Shown here: in pieces, positions 48,645-56,973 of the stretch
Layout of the letters: each line of letters begins with the position of its first letter
How positions within the stretch are numbered: the first letter of the stretch is position 1
Assembly: GCA_947495165.1 (NCBI GenBank)
Contig: CANLXM010000003.1
Location: 372,001-436,000, forward strand
Length of the DNA stretch: 64,000 bases
Direction of reading: 5' to 3'
Origin: an uncultured Cellulomonadaceae bacterium
GTDB taxonomy: Bacteria > Actinomycetota > Actinomycetes > Actinomycetales > Cellulomonadaceae
Program-made: the position numbers and the translations under genes
Notes under the pieces: model-generated
What the model saw: only the letters and a program-made list of their open reading frames with translations
What the model was told of the DNA's origin: nothing
Databases searched by the model: none

Positions 48645-49292
48645 GTGATCGAGTCCAGAACAGACGATGCGCGCCACGGCGCGCTCGCTGCACCCGCTCG
48701 CCGTGCGCTGCTCGCGATGCTCCAGGGCACGCCGGACGCCGCCTCGGCGGCCGAGCTCGCCGCCGGGCTCGGGCTGCACGTGACCACGGTGCGGTTCCAC
48801 CTGGAGCAGCTCGAGCACGCCGGTCTCGTCCGGCGCAGCGTCGAGCGCTCCGGCCGGCGCGGCCGTCCGGCGGTGCGCTACCGCTCGGTCGAGGCGGACC
48901 TGGTCGCGGCGCGGTCGGAGATGATCGACGCCCTCGCCGACGTCGCCGCAGCCGGGGGACCCGCACCGGCGGACGAGGCACGTCGCGCCGGTGAGCGTTG
49001 GGGGGCCAGTGTCGACGTCCCGCCGGGCGACGCGCTCGAGCTCACGACGCACGTGCTGACCCGGCTCGGGTTCGAGCCCGAGCCCGCGGGCGATCGTCTG
49101 GACCTGCGCGGCTGCCCCTTCCGCGCGGCCGCGCGCCGCAACCCGCAGGTCGTGTGCCAGATCCACCTGGGTCTCGCCCGCGCGGTGGCTGCGCGGGCCG
49201 ACGACGGCACGGCCGTCGACGTCCAGCTCCTCCCGTTCGTCGAACCCACCCTCTGCCAGCTCACCCTCACACCCACAAGGAGCACCCCATGA
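48645..49292 (+). CDS. HTH regulator with C-terminal cysteine cluster (SufR-like, possible Fe-S/NO sensor)
   Basis: 215 aa. The ArsR-type winged helix (about 15-85: ARRALLAMLQG, AELAAGLGLHVTTVRFHLEQ, GRRGRPAVRYR) is followed by an effector domain. That domain carries Cys157 and Cys171 (RGCPFRAAARRNPQVVCQIH), His174 and Cys204 (EPTLCQLTL). This arrangement recalls SufR-family regulators that bind a 4Fe-4S cluster; such clusters react with NO. Divergent from nnrS-like/nirK, so it is a good candidate for sensing NO and controlling NirK. The start is GTG, apparently leaderless. Overlaps the DUF2249 gene by four bases. Confidence 0.82.
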   Translation: MIESRTDDARHGALAAPARRALLAMLQGTPDAASAAELAAGLGLHVTTVRFHLEQLEHAGLVRRSVERSGRRGRPAVRYRSVEADLVAARSEMIDALADVAAAGGPAPADEARRAGERWGASVDVPPGDALELTTHVLTRLGFEPEPAGDRLDLRGCPFRAAARRNPQVVCQIHLGLARAVAARADDGTAVDVQLLPFVEPTLCQLTLTPTRSTP

Positions 49293-49603
49293 GCCAGCCC
49301 ATCGAGATCCTGCCCGCCGCCCCCGAGCCCGCCAGCGGCGGCTGCGGCTGTGGCGGCCACGACGAGGCCGCCCCGGTCCTCGACGTCCGGACGATCCCGC
49401 ACGCCGTGCGCCACGGCGCCGTCTTCGGAGCGTTCGACTCGATCCCGGCAGGGGGCTCGCTCGTGATCATCGCCCCGCACCTGCCGGCGCCGCTGCTCGC
49501 GCAGCTGGCCCAGCGCGCCCCGATCGACGTCGAGACGATCGTCGACGGCCCCACGGACTGGCACGTCCGCATCACGCGGCGGGCCGACCCGACACAGGCG
49601 TAG
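49289..49603 (+). CDS. DUF2249 protein with GGCGCGGHD metal-binding motif
   Basis: 104 aa. After a short tail with GGCGCGGHDE (two Cys and His, a possible metal or cluster site), a DUF2249 domain follows: LDVRTIPHAVRHGAVFGAFD, GGSLVIIAPHLPAPLLAQL, DWHVRITR. The family is related to TusA/SirA-like small folds and often accompanies NO or denitrification genes. It has a perfect AAGGAG ribosome site although it overlaps the regulator stop. Probably a partner of the regulator or a thiol/metal carrier; function not proven. Confidence 0.85.
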   Translation: MSQPIEILPAAPEPASGGCGCGGHDEAAPVLDVRTIPHAVRHGAVFGAFDSIPAGGSLVIIAPHLPAPLLAQLAQRAPIDVETIVDGPTDWHVRITRRADPTQA

Positions 49604-49610
49604 CGAGACC

Positions 49611-49646
49611 GACGGCCGGCCCTCGTCCCCCGGAGGGCCGGCCGTC
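49611..49646. terminator. Bidirectional terminator hairpin
   Basis: A 14-bp perfect stem (GACGGCCGGCCCTC / GAGGGCCGGCCGTC) with an 8-nt loop, between the convergent DUF2249 and alditol oxidase genes. Confidence 0.88.
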
Positions 49647-49660
49647 CTTCGCGCCGCGCC

Positions 49661-50959
49661 TCAGATCCTCGGCAGGAAGCGGTCGAGGAAGTCGTTGCGG
49701 AACGTGCCGCCCGGGTCCATCTGGGCGGCGAGGCGGCGGAAGTCGTCGGCCCGCGGGTAGGCGGCCCGGACGTCGTCGGGCGCCATCGCGAACACCTTGC
49801 CCCAGTGCGGGCGCGGGGCGAAGGGAGCCAGCGCGTCCTCGATCGCGGGCAGCACCGCCGCGACGCCGTCGGGGTCCTTGAGCCAGGTGAAGTGCAGCGC
49901 GACCGAGTCGCGACGATAGCTCGGGCTGAGCCACAGGTCGTCCGCCGCGACGGTCCGGATCTCCGAGACGTGCAGCACGGGGGCGATGCGGTCGCCCAGG
50001 GCGCCGAGCGCCGCCACGGCCGCGCCCGCGTGCTCGGCAGGCAGGAGGTACTCGGTCTGGATCTCGTCGCCGCTGCTCGGGGTGAACTCGAGGCGGAAGT
50101 GCGGCAGCCGCTCGTGGAAGGGGCCGACGACGCCGCCCTGCTGTGTGCAGTTCTCCGCGGGCATGCTGGGGAGCGGGTGCACCGCGTCGCCGGCGAGGCG
50201 CGCCCCGCGCCAGGTCTCGGGGAACCGGCCTTGCGCATCGGTGGGCAGACCGGCCTCGTCCGCGCCGTCGCTGACGCGCCGCTTGAGCCACACCTGGTCG
50301 ACGCCGGGACCGAGCCACCGGGTGAACAGGCTCACGCTGTAGGCGCTGCCCAGCACCTCGGTGATGCGCTCCTGCGTGAGCTGCTCCGGCGGGAGGTCGA
50401 GGTAGACCACCTGGCGTAGGTCGTACGTGGGCACCAGGTCGAGCGTGAGGCGCACGACGACGCCCAGCGCACCGAGGGCGACGACCGCCCCGGGAAAGCG
50501 GTCGGGGTCGGCCTCGCGGGACAGGTGCACGAGCTCCCCGCCTGCCGTGACGAGCTCGACGGCGCGCACGGACGACGCGAGGTTGGCGTTGCGGGGCCCC
50601 GAGCCGTGGGTCCCCGTGGCGCAGGCGCCGCCGACGCTGATGTGCGGCAGCGACCCCATGTTCCTGAGCGCGAGGCCGCGCGCGTGCACCGCCTGGGCGA
50701 GTGCGCCGTACCGCACGCCCGCGGCGACGGTGACCGTGCGCGCGGCCTCGTCGACCTCGATCGTCTCCGGGAGCCCGGCGACCGACACGAGCTCGCCGTC
50801 GGTGTCCGCCACCCGGCTGAACGAGTGCGCGGTGCCGAGGGCACGGATCCGGGGTGCCGCGGCGACGATCGCCCGCAGCTCGTCCACGGTCGACGGGGCG
50901 TGCACGCGGGTGGCGCCGAAGGCCACGGTCCCGGACCAGTTCGTCAAGGGGGTCGTCAT
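49661..50959 (-). CDS. Alditol (xylitol/sorbitol) oxidase, VAO-type flavoprotein
   Basis: 432 aa. PCMH-type FAD domain: GTAHSFS with His45 in the position of the covalent flavin His of Streptomyces AldO, SLPHISVGGACATGTHGSG and VVALGALGVVVRLTLDLVP. The C-terminal ALO domain ends with RPHWGKVFAM and DPGGTFRNDFLDRFL, as in alditol and L-gulonolactone-type oxidases. It oxidises terminal hydroxyls of alditols with O2, yielding H2O2. No signal peptide is seen. Length is close to AldO. No sugar-alcohol transporter is adjacent. Confidence 0.88.
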   Translation of the reverse strand: MTTPLTNWSGTVAFGATRVHAPSTVDELRAIVAAAPRIRALGTAHSFSRVADTDGELVSVAGLPETIEVDEAARTVTVAAGVRYGALAQAVHARGLALRNMGSLPHISVGGACATGTHGSGPRNANLASSVRAVELVTAGGELVHLSREADPDRFPGAVVALGALGVVVRLTLDLVPTYDLRQVVYLDLPPEQLTQERITEVLGSAYSVSLFTRWLGPGVDQVWLKRRVSDGADEAGLPTDAQGRFPETWRGARLAGDAVHPLPSMPAENCTQQGGVVGPFHERLPHFRLEFTPSSGDEIQTEYLLPAEHAGAAVAALGALGDRIAPVLHVSEIRTVAADDLWLSPSYRRDSVALHFTWLKDPDGVAAVLPAIEDALAPFAPRPHWGKVFAMAPDDVRAAYPRADDFRRLAAQMDPGGTFRNDFLDRFLPRI

Positions 50960-50992
50960 GGGGTCCTCTCGGTGGCCCAGCGGTCCGTGACG

Positions 50993-51406
50993 CTACAGGC
51001 ACGGCTCCTCAGGCTCGTCGTCGGCCGTGCGGAGCCGGAACTCCACCACGTGGCCCTGGTCGTCGGTGAAGAGCGCCTGGTCGCCGTTCACCCGCACCCA
51101 TCCTGCCTGACTCGGGTTGTCCCAGCCTGCGGGCGGGTTGTCCCAGCCGCCCGTGGGCGTCTCGCTGGCGCTCGGGCCGCCGTCCCCGCTCGCGTCGTCG
51201 AGCTTCGAGGTGAGCGGACCGTCGACGGGGACGTACTCGCGTCCCTCGTGGTGCAGGCTGCGGACGCCGCAGTGTACGTAGAGGTCGATCTCGGTGCGCG
51301 GCACGTCCTCGTATGCCTCCGGGATCGCGCCCTCACCCGCGCACGCCGTCAGGAGGATCAGCGCGAGCGCGCCCGCGCCGATCGCGCGTCGGCCATCCAG
51401 ACTCAT
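50993..51406 (-). CDS. Small lipoprotein, function unknown
   Basis: 137 aa. Signal peptide with lipobox LTAC (Cys about 22). The mature part has RTEIDLYVHCGVRSLHHEGR, a repeated GGWDNPPAGWDNP motif and an acidic C-terminus ending in Cys. IDLYVHCGV and DDQGHVVEFR are recurrent in small actinobacterial lipoproteins of unknown function. Starts at ATG 51406; longer frames upstream look like antisense shadows. Confidence 0.72.
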   Translation of the reverse strand: MSLDGRRAIGAGALALILLTACAGEGAIPEAYEDVPRTEIDLYVHCGVRSLHHEGREYVPVDGPLTSKLDDASGDGGPSASETPTGGWDNPPAGWDNPSQAGWVRVNGDQALFTDDQGHVVEFRLRTADDEPEEPCL

Positions 51407-51555
51407 CAGCCACCACCGTTCCGCCGGCCCCCCGGGATGGCCCGACCTTAGCGGTTGCGCGGTCACGCGGACAGCCCTCTGGAGCCGCCGGAGCTCAGCT
51501 CGCCAGCCCAGCGTGAGGTTGTCGGAACGCTTTCCGAGTGAGCTGAGGGTCGACG

Positions 51556-52050
51556 TCAGTCCGCGTGCTCGGGCGGCCACACCACCGTGAACCGCTCGAG
51601 CACGATCTCGTCGTCGGGAGACCACGTGGCACCGCGCGCGGCGCAGGTGCGCTCCCAGTAGCGGCGGTGCTCGGTGCGCCAGCTCGCGAGCGTCCGGTCA
51701 TCCTCGCCCTCGTCGTGGGCGAAGGCGGCGTCGACGTCGTCGAACCGGGCGAGTCGGAGCTCGGTGCTGCGGATGACGATGCGCGGCGTGCCCCGGCCGT
51801 CGCACGCGATCCAGTGGGAGCCGATCCGCGGCATCTCGTCGAACTCCGCGGCCAGCTCGGCGGTCGCACGCTTGCGTCCGCTGAGCACGACGGCGAGGAG
51901 CGCGTCGGCGAGCCCGGCGGAGTCGCCGAAAGTCTCGACGGTGTACTCCGGACACGCCGCGACGGCGTGCGGGTGGGCCGCGGCATACGCGTCCCACATC
52001 GCGTCAGCAGCCGCGCGATCGAGGGCCGGGAGCGGGATGCGGTCGGTCAT
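51556..52050 (-). CDS. ASCH-domain protein
   Basis: 164 aa. One ASCH domain: VETFGDSAGLADALLAVVLS, GRKRATAELAAEFDEMPRIG, HWIACDGRGTPRIVIRSTEL and FAHDEGEDDRTLASWRTEHR. The fold is PUA-related and thought to bind RNA; some members hydrolyse N4-acetylcytidine. Stands alone, with no operon partner. Confidence 0.88.
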   Translation of the reverse strand: MTDRIPLPALDRAAADAMWDAYAAAHPHAVAACPEYTVETFGDSAGLADALLAVVLSGRKRATAELAAEFDEMPRIGSHWIACDGRGTPRIVIRSTELRLARFDDVDAAFAHDEGEDDRTLASWRTEHRRYWERTCAARGATWSPDDEIVLERFTVVWPPEHAD

Positions 52051-52065
52051 CGGTGGACGCTCCGG

Positions 52066-52401
52066 CTACTGGCTGGGAGCGCCGATGCCCCAGCGGCCGC
52101 CGGGGACGACCGCCGCAGCCGGGTCGCTGCTCGACAGGTGGCCCTGGGCTCCGGCCGCTGGTGCGGGGAGCTCGCCCGCGCCGCTCAGGTCTGTGTGGCG
52201 GTCGAACCGCTGCAACGCTCGGAACAGCCCGACCAGGAATGTTGCCGTACCGGCGAGCGAGATGATCGCGGCGATGATGAGGAACAGCCCGGAGGTCATC
52301 GCCCAACCGAGCAGCCCGACGGACGCAGCCACGAGTGCCAGCGCGAGCCCGGTCACAATGGTCTCGGCGCTGCGGGGGACGGTCGTCGTGGGCTCGCTCA
52401 T
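52066..52401 (-). CDS. Small two-helix membrane protein
   Basis: 111 aa. Two adjacent spans (about 14-35 and 39-62) separated by a short turn, then a hydrophilic tail. No family recognised. It sits 15 nt upstream of the ASCH gene on the same strand and could share its transcript. Confidence 0.65.
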   Translation of the reverse strand: MSEPTTTVPRSAETIVTGLALALVAASVGLLGWAMTSGLFLIIAAIISLAGTATFLVGLFRALQRFDRHTDLSGAGELPAPAAGAQGHLSSSDPAAAVVPGGRWGIGAPSQ

Positions 52402-52518
52402 GGCGGGGTGTCCTCGCTGATCGGTCGGTGCGGCTGATGCTGGCCCGTGGGACGCGAACCTGCTGGCGATGCCACACCCTATCCAGCGCGAGCGTCGACC
52501 CGGCGGTCCGCCGTCAGG

Positions 52519-53040
52519 TCAGTCTGTTCCGCCCCGGCCCAGCATGCCAGCCAGGTAGGCCGCCTGGCCGGCGTGCTGCAGGTCGTCGGAGATCACGCTC
52601 ACGAGCCGGACGCCGAGCGTCACGGGCGGGTCCCAGCGCTCGTCCACCACGCGCGCGAGGTCGTCGTCCGTCAGCCCGGCGACGAACTCGACCGTGCGCG
52701 CGTGGACCGCGTCGACGTACCCCGTCAGGAGCTCGGTGCTGAGCCTGCTCACCCGCGCGACGTCGTCGGACGAGTGCCCGTAGCCGATGTCCACGACCGG
52801 GAGCTCGAGCCCGAACCGCTCCGCCCACCCGTCCTCGGTCCACGCCTGCGGGCGCCCCGCGACGTCGGCGACGTGGTCGTCCTGAACCCGCGCCAGGTGC
52901 CAGACCAGCCACGCGATCGAGTTCGCCTGCGGGTCGGGGCGGACGTCGAGGTGCTCGGCGGGGAGGCCGTCCAGCACCTCGTGGACGACCTCGCGGATCC
53001 GTCCGAAGGCGTCGACGAGCAGGTCCGTCGTGGCGGTCAT
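52519..53040 (-). CDS. DinB-family (DUF664) metalloenzyme-like protein
   Basis: 173 aa four-helix bundle. The metal-binding His are in LVWHLARVQDDHVADVA and SDDLQHAGQAAYLAGML. In actinobacteria many DinB proteins are mycothiol-dependent transferases or isomerases; the substrate is unknown here. Its ATG shares one base with the stop of the osmolyte-binding protein (TGATG), so it is translated from the opuC transcript, an unusual tail gene for that operon. Confidence 0.85.
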   Translation of the reverse strand: MTATTDLLVDAFGRIREVVHEVLDGLPAEHLDVRPDPQANSIAWLVWHLARVQDDHVADVAGRPQAWTEDGWAERFGLELPVVDIGYGHSSDDVARVSRLSTELLTGYVDAVHARTVEFVAGLTDDDLARVVDERWDPPVTLGVRLVSVISDDLQHAGQAAYLAGMLGRGGTD

Positions 53041-54014
53041 CAGCCCAGCAGCCCTTCGGCGGTGAGCCAGTCGGTGGCGATGGTCGCGGCGTCGAGCTGC
53101 TCGCCCTGGCTGCGCGCGTTCATCGCGACGAGATCCTCGGTCGTCAGCGCGGCGCTGATCGGGTCGAGGGTGGCAGCGAGCTCCTCGGCGCGGTCGGCTG
53201 CCACGAGCGGGAGCACGTTCTGCGCGAGGAACATGGACTCGGGGTCCTCGAGCGCGACGAGCTCGCCCGCGGCGAGCACCGGGTCAGCGGTGTACACGTT
53301 GCCCATCGTGATCGTGCCGTCGCGCAGAGCGTCCTGTGTCAGGGGGCCGCCGCTGTCGCCGATCGCCACGAAGTCGACGGTCACGTCGTAGAGCTCCTGC
53401 AGCCCCGAAGGGCCGTACGGCCGCGACTCGAGCTCGGGATTGCCACCGATCGTGACGTCACCGTCGTAACCGGCGAGATCGGCGAGGCTCGTGATCCCGT
53501 TCGACTCCGAGAACTCGCGCGTGACCGTGTAGGAGTCGGCATCCTGCGCCTCGGCGTGCTCGAGGACGGTCAGGCCCTCGGGCAGCGCCTCGGGCAGCGC
53601 TGCGGCCACGTCCTCGGGTGAGCGGGCCTCGGTCTCCGCGTCGTAGAACTGCAGGAGGTTCCCGGAGTACTCCGGGAGCAGGTCGACCTCGCCGGAGGTC
53701 ATGGCGGCCAGGTAGACGTCGCGCTGCCCGATCTGGAACTGGCGCGTCACCTCGAAGCCGTCAGCCTCGAGCGCCTGCGCGTAGATCTCGGCGAGGATCT
53801 CGTTGGAGTAGTACGCCTGCGAGCCGACGACGACCGGCGCGTCGCCGCCGGTCTCGCCGGCCGACGTAGGAGCGCTCGTCGGGGCGAGCGGGTCTTCGCT
53901 CCCGCCGCAGGCGGTGAGCGCGAGGGCGAGCGTCGTGACCGCAGCGCCCCGGACGGCGAGCGTGCGGAGCGGCGAGCGTCGGACGGTCGGACGGTGCTGC
54001 TGGCGAGCGATCAC
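53040..54014 (-). CDS. Glycine-betaine/osmolyte-binding lipoprotein (OpuCC-like)
   Basis: 324 aa. Tat-like N-terminus (RRSPLRTLAVRGAA), lipobox LTAC (Cys about 36), then an OpuAC domain: VVVGSQAYYSNEILAEIYAQ, LLPEYSGNLLQFY, IGDSGGPLTQDAL. Binds quaternary-ammonium osmolytes outside the membrane for the permeases upstream. A gap of 36 nt separates it from the permease gene at 54051. Confidence 0.88.
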   Translation of the reverse strand: MIARQQHRPTVRRSPLRTLAVRGAAVTTLALALTACGGSEDPLAPTSAPTSAGETGGDAPVVVGSQAYYSNEILAEIYAQALEADGFEVTRQFQIGQRDVYLAAMTSGEVDLLPEYSGNLLQFYDAETEARSPEDVAAALPEALPEGLTVLEHAEAQDADSYTVTREFSESNGITSLADLAGYDGDVTIGGNPELESRPYGPSGLQELYDVTVDFVAIGDSGGPLTQDALRDGTITMGNVYTADPVLAAGELVALEDPESMFLAQNVLPLVAADRAEELAATLDPISAALTTEDLVAMNARSQGEQLDAATIATDWLTAEGLLG

Positions 54015-54050
54015 GGGGAGTTCCTCTTCCGCTGGGGCCTGTTCTCTGGG

Positions 54051-54746
54051 TCAGTCTGCTGTGTGCACGGCGGGCTGTCGCGCCGGAGCGGTGATCGTCC
54101 GCGCCGCGCGGGCGGCCACGGCCAGCACCGCGTCGACGATGACGGCGAGCGCGACGATGAGCAGCGCGCCGCCGAGCATCTCGTCGTAGGAGCGCAGGGC
54201 GATCCCGCGCTGGATGTAGATGCCGAGCCCGCCGAGCCCGACGTAGGACGCCAGGACCGCCGTCGCGACGATCTGCAGCGCCGCGCTGCGCAGCCCGCCG
54301 ACGAGGAGCGGCAGCCCGAGCGGAGCCTCGACGCGCGTGAGGATCTGCCACTCGGTCATGCCCGTGGCGCGCGCCGCGTCGATCACGTCGCGGTCGATCG
54401 CCTCCAGCCCGGCGTACGCGCCGGCGAGCACCGACGGGATCCCGAGGACGACGAGCACGGCGGTCGCCGCGAGCCAGGCGTCCCCGATGCCCACAGCGAG
54501 CGTGAGCACCGTGAGCAGCCCGAGCGACGGCAGCGCACGTGCCGCACCCGACAGCGCGACGGCCAGCTGCCGCCCGCGTCCCGTGTGCCCGATCAGGTAG
54601 CCCAGCGGGATGGCCACGAGCGCAGCGACGCCGAGCGCCAGCAGCGTGTAACCGAGGTGCTCGAGCACACGGGCCGCGATGCGACCGGAACCGGCGTGCT
54701 GCGCAGGATCGAGGAGCCAGGCGACGGCGTCGCGGAAGAGGTTCAC
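54051..54746 (-). CDS. Osmolyte ABC permease (OpuCD-like)
   Basis: 231 aa with about five to six spans and the EAA loop GLEAIDRDVIDAARATGMTE. ARALPSLGLLTVLTLAVG and VGLGGLGIYIQRGIALRSYD are conserved in OpuCB/OpuCD. The start is GTG overlapping the previous stop. It pairs with the other permease to form the channel. Confidence 0.9.
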   Translation of the reverse strand: MNLFRDAVAWLLDPAQHAGSGRIAARVLEHLGYTLLALGVAALVAIPLGYLIGHTGRGRQLAVALSGAARALPSLGLLTVLTLAVGIGDAWLAATAVLVVLGIPSVLAGAYAGLEAIDRDVIDAARATGMTEWQILTRVEAPLGLPLLVGGLRSAALQIVATAVLASYVGLGGLGIYIQRGIALRSYDEMLGGALLIVALAVIVDAVLAVAARAARTITAPARQPAVHTAD

Positions 54747-55423
54747 GCGGCACCCCTCGCCGTCAGACGCAGGCGTGCGGCACGCCCGCTCGGGCGGCGT
54801 GTCCACGGCAGCAGCACCCGCCCGACCAGCACGAGCACGAGGTCGAACGCGAGAGCGATGAGCACCGTCGCGACGATGCCCGCGACGATCTCCTCCGGGA
54901 TCCCGCGCTGGAGCCCGTCCATGAACAGGTAGCCCAGGCTGCGGATGCCGACCAGCACGCCGACCGTGACGAGGCTGACCGTGCTCACGGCCACGACGCG
55001 AAGACCGGCGAGCAGCACAGGCCCGGCGAGCGGCAGGTCGACCGCCCAGAACCGGCGCCACGGCGAGTACCCCAGGGCGACCGCGGCCTGGCGCACCGCA
55101 GGGTCGACCGAGGCCAGACCCTCGGTGACCGACCGCGTCATGAGCGCGACCGCGTAGATCGACATCGCGATCACGACGTTCGCCTCGCTGAGGAAGCTGA
55201 TCCCCAGCACCGGCGGCAGGAGCACGAACAGCGCGAGGGAGGGGATGGTGTACGCCAGCCCGACGACCGTCAGGATGGCTGCGCGCAGCGGGCGCACGCG
55301 CCAGGCGAGCGTGCCGAGGGGCAGGGCGAGGACGAGGCCCGCGAGGATCGGGACCACGCAGAGCAGCGCGTGCCGGACCGCGAGGTCGGCGATCAGCTCG
55401 AGGTTCGCGCCGATCCAGCTCAT
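54743..55423 (-). CDS. Osmolyte ABC permease (OpuCB-like)
   Basis: 226 aa with about six spans. YTIPSLALFVLLPPVLGI and TEGLASVDPAVRQAAVALGY (EAA loop) match OpuCB. Coupled to the ATPase upstream by an ATGA overlap and to the second permease by a GTGA overlap. Confidence 0.9.
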   Translation of the reverse strand: MSWIGANLELIADLAVRHALLCVVPILAGLVLALPLGTLAWRVRPLRAAILTVVGLAYTIPSLALFVLLPPVLGISFLSEANVVIAMSIYAVALMTRSVTEGLASVDPAVRQAAVALGYSPWRRFWAVDLPLAGPVLLAGLRVVAVSTVSLVTVGVLVGIRSLGYLFMDGLQRGIPEEIVAGIVATVLIALAFDLVLVLVGRVLLPWTRRPSGRAARLRLTARGAA

Positions 55424-56244
55424 GCGGTCGGCTCGTCCTCGAGGACTCCCGCCGGCCGGCCCTCGGCGTCGACGACGATCCGGCGCCCGTCCTGCTCACG
55501 CACCTGGAGCGCACGGCGCCCCCGGGTCACTCCGACGAAGTCCGCGACGAACTGGTCGGCGGGCGCGGCCATGATCTCCGCGGGAGTTCCCTGCTGGGCG
55601 ATCCGCCCGCCCTCGCGCAGGATCACGACCCGGTCGCCCACGCGGAAAGCCTCGTCGATGTCGTGCGTGACCAGCACGATCGTCTTGGCGAGCTGGCTCT
55701 GGATGCGGAGCAGCTCGTCCTGCAGGTCGGTCCGGACGATCGGGTCGACCGCCCCGAACGGCTCGTCCATGAGCAGGATGTTCGGGTCCGCCGCGAGCGC
55801 GCGCGCCACCCCGACCCGCTGCTGCTGACCGCCCGAGAGCTGGTGCGGGTAGCGGTCCGCCATGGCGCGGTCCAGGCCCACGGTGTCCATGGTCTCCAGG
55901 GCCCGGGTCTGGGCGTCGCGTCGCGCCATCCCGTTGAGCCGCAGCACGGTCGCCACGTTGTCGAGGACGCGGCGGTGGGGGAGCAGCCCCGAGCTCTGCA
56001 TCACGTAGCCGACGCGACGGCGCAGCCGGACGGGGTCGAGGCCTGCGACGTCGTCGTCGTCGATCAGGACCGTGCCGGCGGTCGGGTCGACCATCCGGTT
56101 GATCATGCGCAGGACCGTCGTCTTGCCCGAGCCGGAGGACCCGACGAGCACCGTGACCTGGTGTGCCGGGATGACGAGGTCGAGGTCCACGACGGCGTCC
56201 GCGCCGCCGGCGAACCGCTTGGACACCCCCCGCAGCTCGATCAT
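55420..56244 (-). CDS. Osmolyte ABC transporter ATP-binding protein (OpuCA-like)
   Basis: 274 aa. Walker A GSSGSGKTT near 36, signature LSGGQQQRV near 138, Walker B LLMDEPFGAVDP near 158 and H-loop THDIDEAF near 192. The short C-terminal region after about 240 (RRALQVREQDGRRIVVDAEG) is much smaller than a pair of CBS domains, so ionic-strength gating of the OpuA/OpuCA kind is probably lacking. First gene of the operon opuCA-CB-CD-CC. Confidence 0.9.
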   Translation of the reverse strand: MIELRGVSKRFAGGADAVVDLDLVIPAHQVTVLVGSSGSGKTTVLRMINRMVDPTAGTVLIDDDDVAGLDPVRLRRRVGYVMQSSGLLPHRRVLDNVATVLRLNGMARRDAQTRALETMDTVGLDRAMADRYPHQLSGGQQQRVGVARALAADPNILLMDEPFGAVDPIVRTDLQDELLRIQSQLAKTIVLVTHDIDEAFRVGDRVVILREGGRIAQQGTPAEIMAAPADQFVADFVGVTRGRRALQVREQDGRRIVVDAEGRPAGVLEDEPTA

Positions 56245-56340
56245 GCGGCGGGACGCGGGCGAGGGCGGGCGTGGCAGGGCATGGCTACGAGGCTACTGCG
56301 GACAGGTGACACGCGACACGACGAGCGGGAACATGGGCGC

Positions 56341-56880
56341 ATGCCGACCTATGTGGCGTTCCTCCGCGCGATCAACCTCGGTGCGACACGCACGTTCCCC
56401 AAGGACGCGATCCGCGCGTGCGTGGAGGAGCTCGGCTTCGACGACGTCGCCACGTACATCAACACCGGCAACGTCCGGCTGCGGACGACGCTCCGCTCGC
56501 GCGCGAAGGTCGAGTCGGCGCTCGAGGCGGCGTTCCTGGCGGACCGGGGCTTCGACGTCCCGGTGATCGCGTTTCGCACGGACGAGCTGGCCGCCGTCGC
56601 GCGCAGCGCCGCGGAGCTCGGCGCTGGCCACCGTGAGCTCGACCGCCAGTACGTCCTCCTGCTCAAGCAGGCACCGGCTCCCGACATCGTCGCGGCGGTG
56701 CACGCGCTCGAGCATCCCGCGCACCGGGTCGAGGTGCGGGGGCGCGCAGCGCACGTGCTGATCGGCCCGGGGCGTGCGCTGGGCGACGTCGACCCGCTCC
56801 GCGTCGAGCGCATGCTGGGCGTGACCCTGACGAGCCGCAACGCGACGGTGGTGAGCGCGTTGGCCACGTCGTGGTGCTGA
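56341..56880 (+). CDS. DUF1697 domain protein
   Basis: 179 aa single-domain protein: MPTYVAFLRAINLGATRTFP, FDDVATYINTGNVRLRT and VERMLGVTLTSRNATVVSAL, the family's start, central and end motifs. Found widely in bacteria without a known function. Begins at ATG 56341; divergent from the osmolyte operon. Confidence 0.9.
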   Translation: MPTYVAFLRAINLGATRTFPKDAIRACVEELGFDDVATYINTGNVRLRTTLRSRAKVESALEAAFLADRGFDVPVIAFRTDELAAVARSAAELGAGHRELDRQYVLLLKQAPAPDIVAAVHALEHPAHRVEVRGRAAHVLIGPGRALGDVDPLRVERMLGVTLTSRNATVVSALATSWC

Positions 56881-56973
56881 GCTGACGGCGCCGCCGCCGC
56901 CTGTTCTCCCCACCGTCGCTCACGAGCCGTCACCATTGCGACGGAAATCTTGATCTGGGGCGATGGGTGGTCG

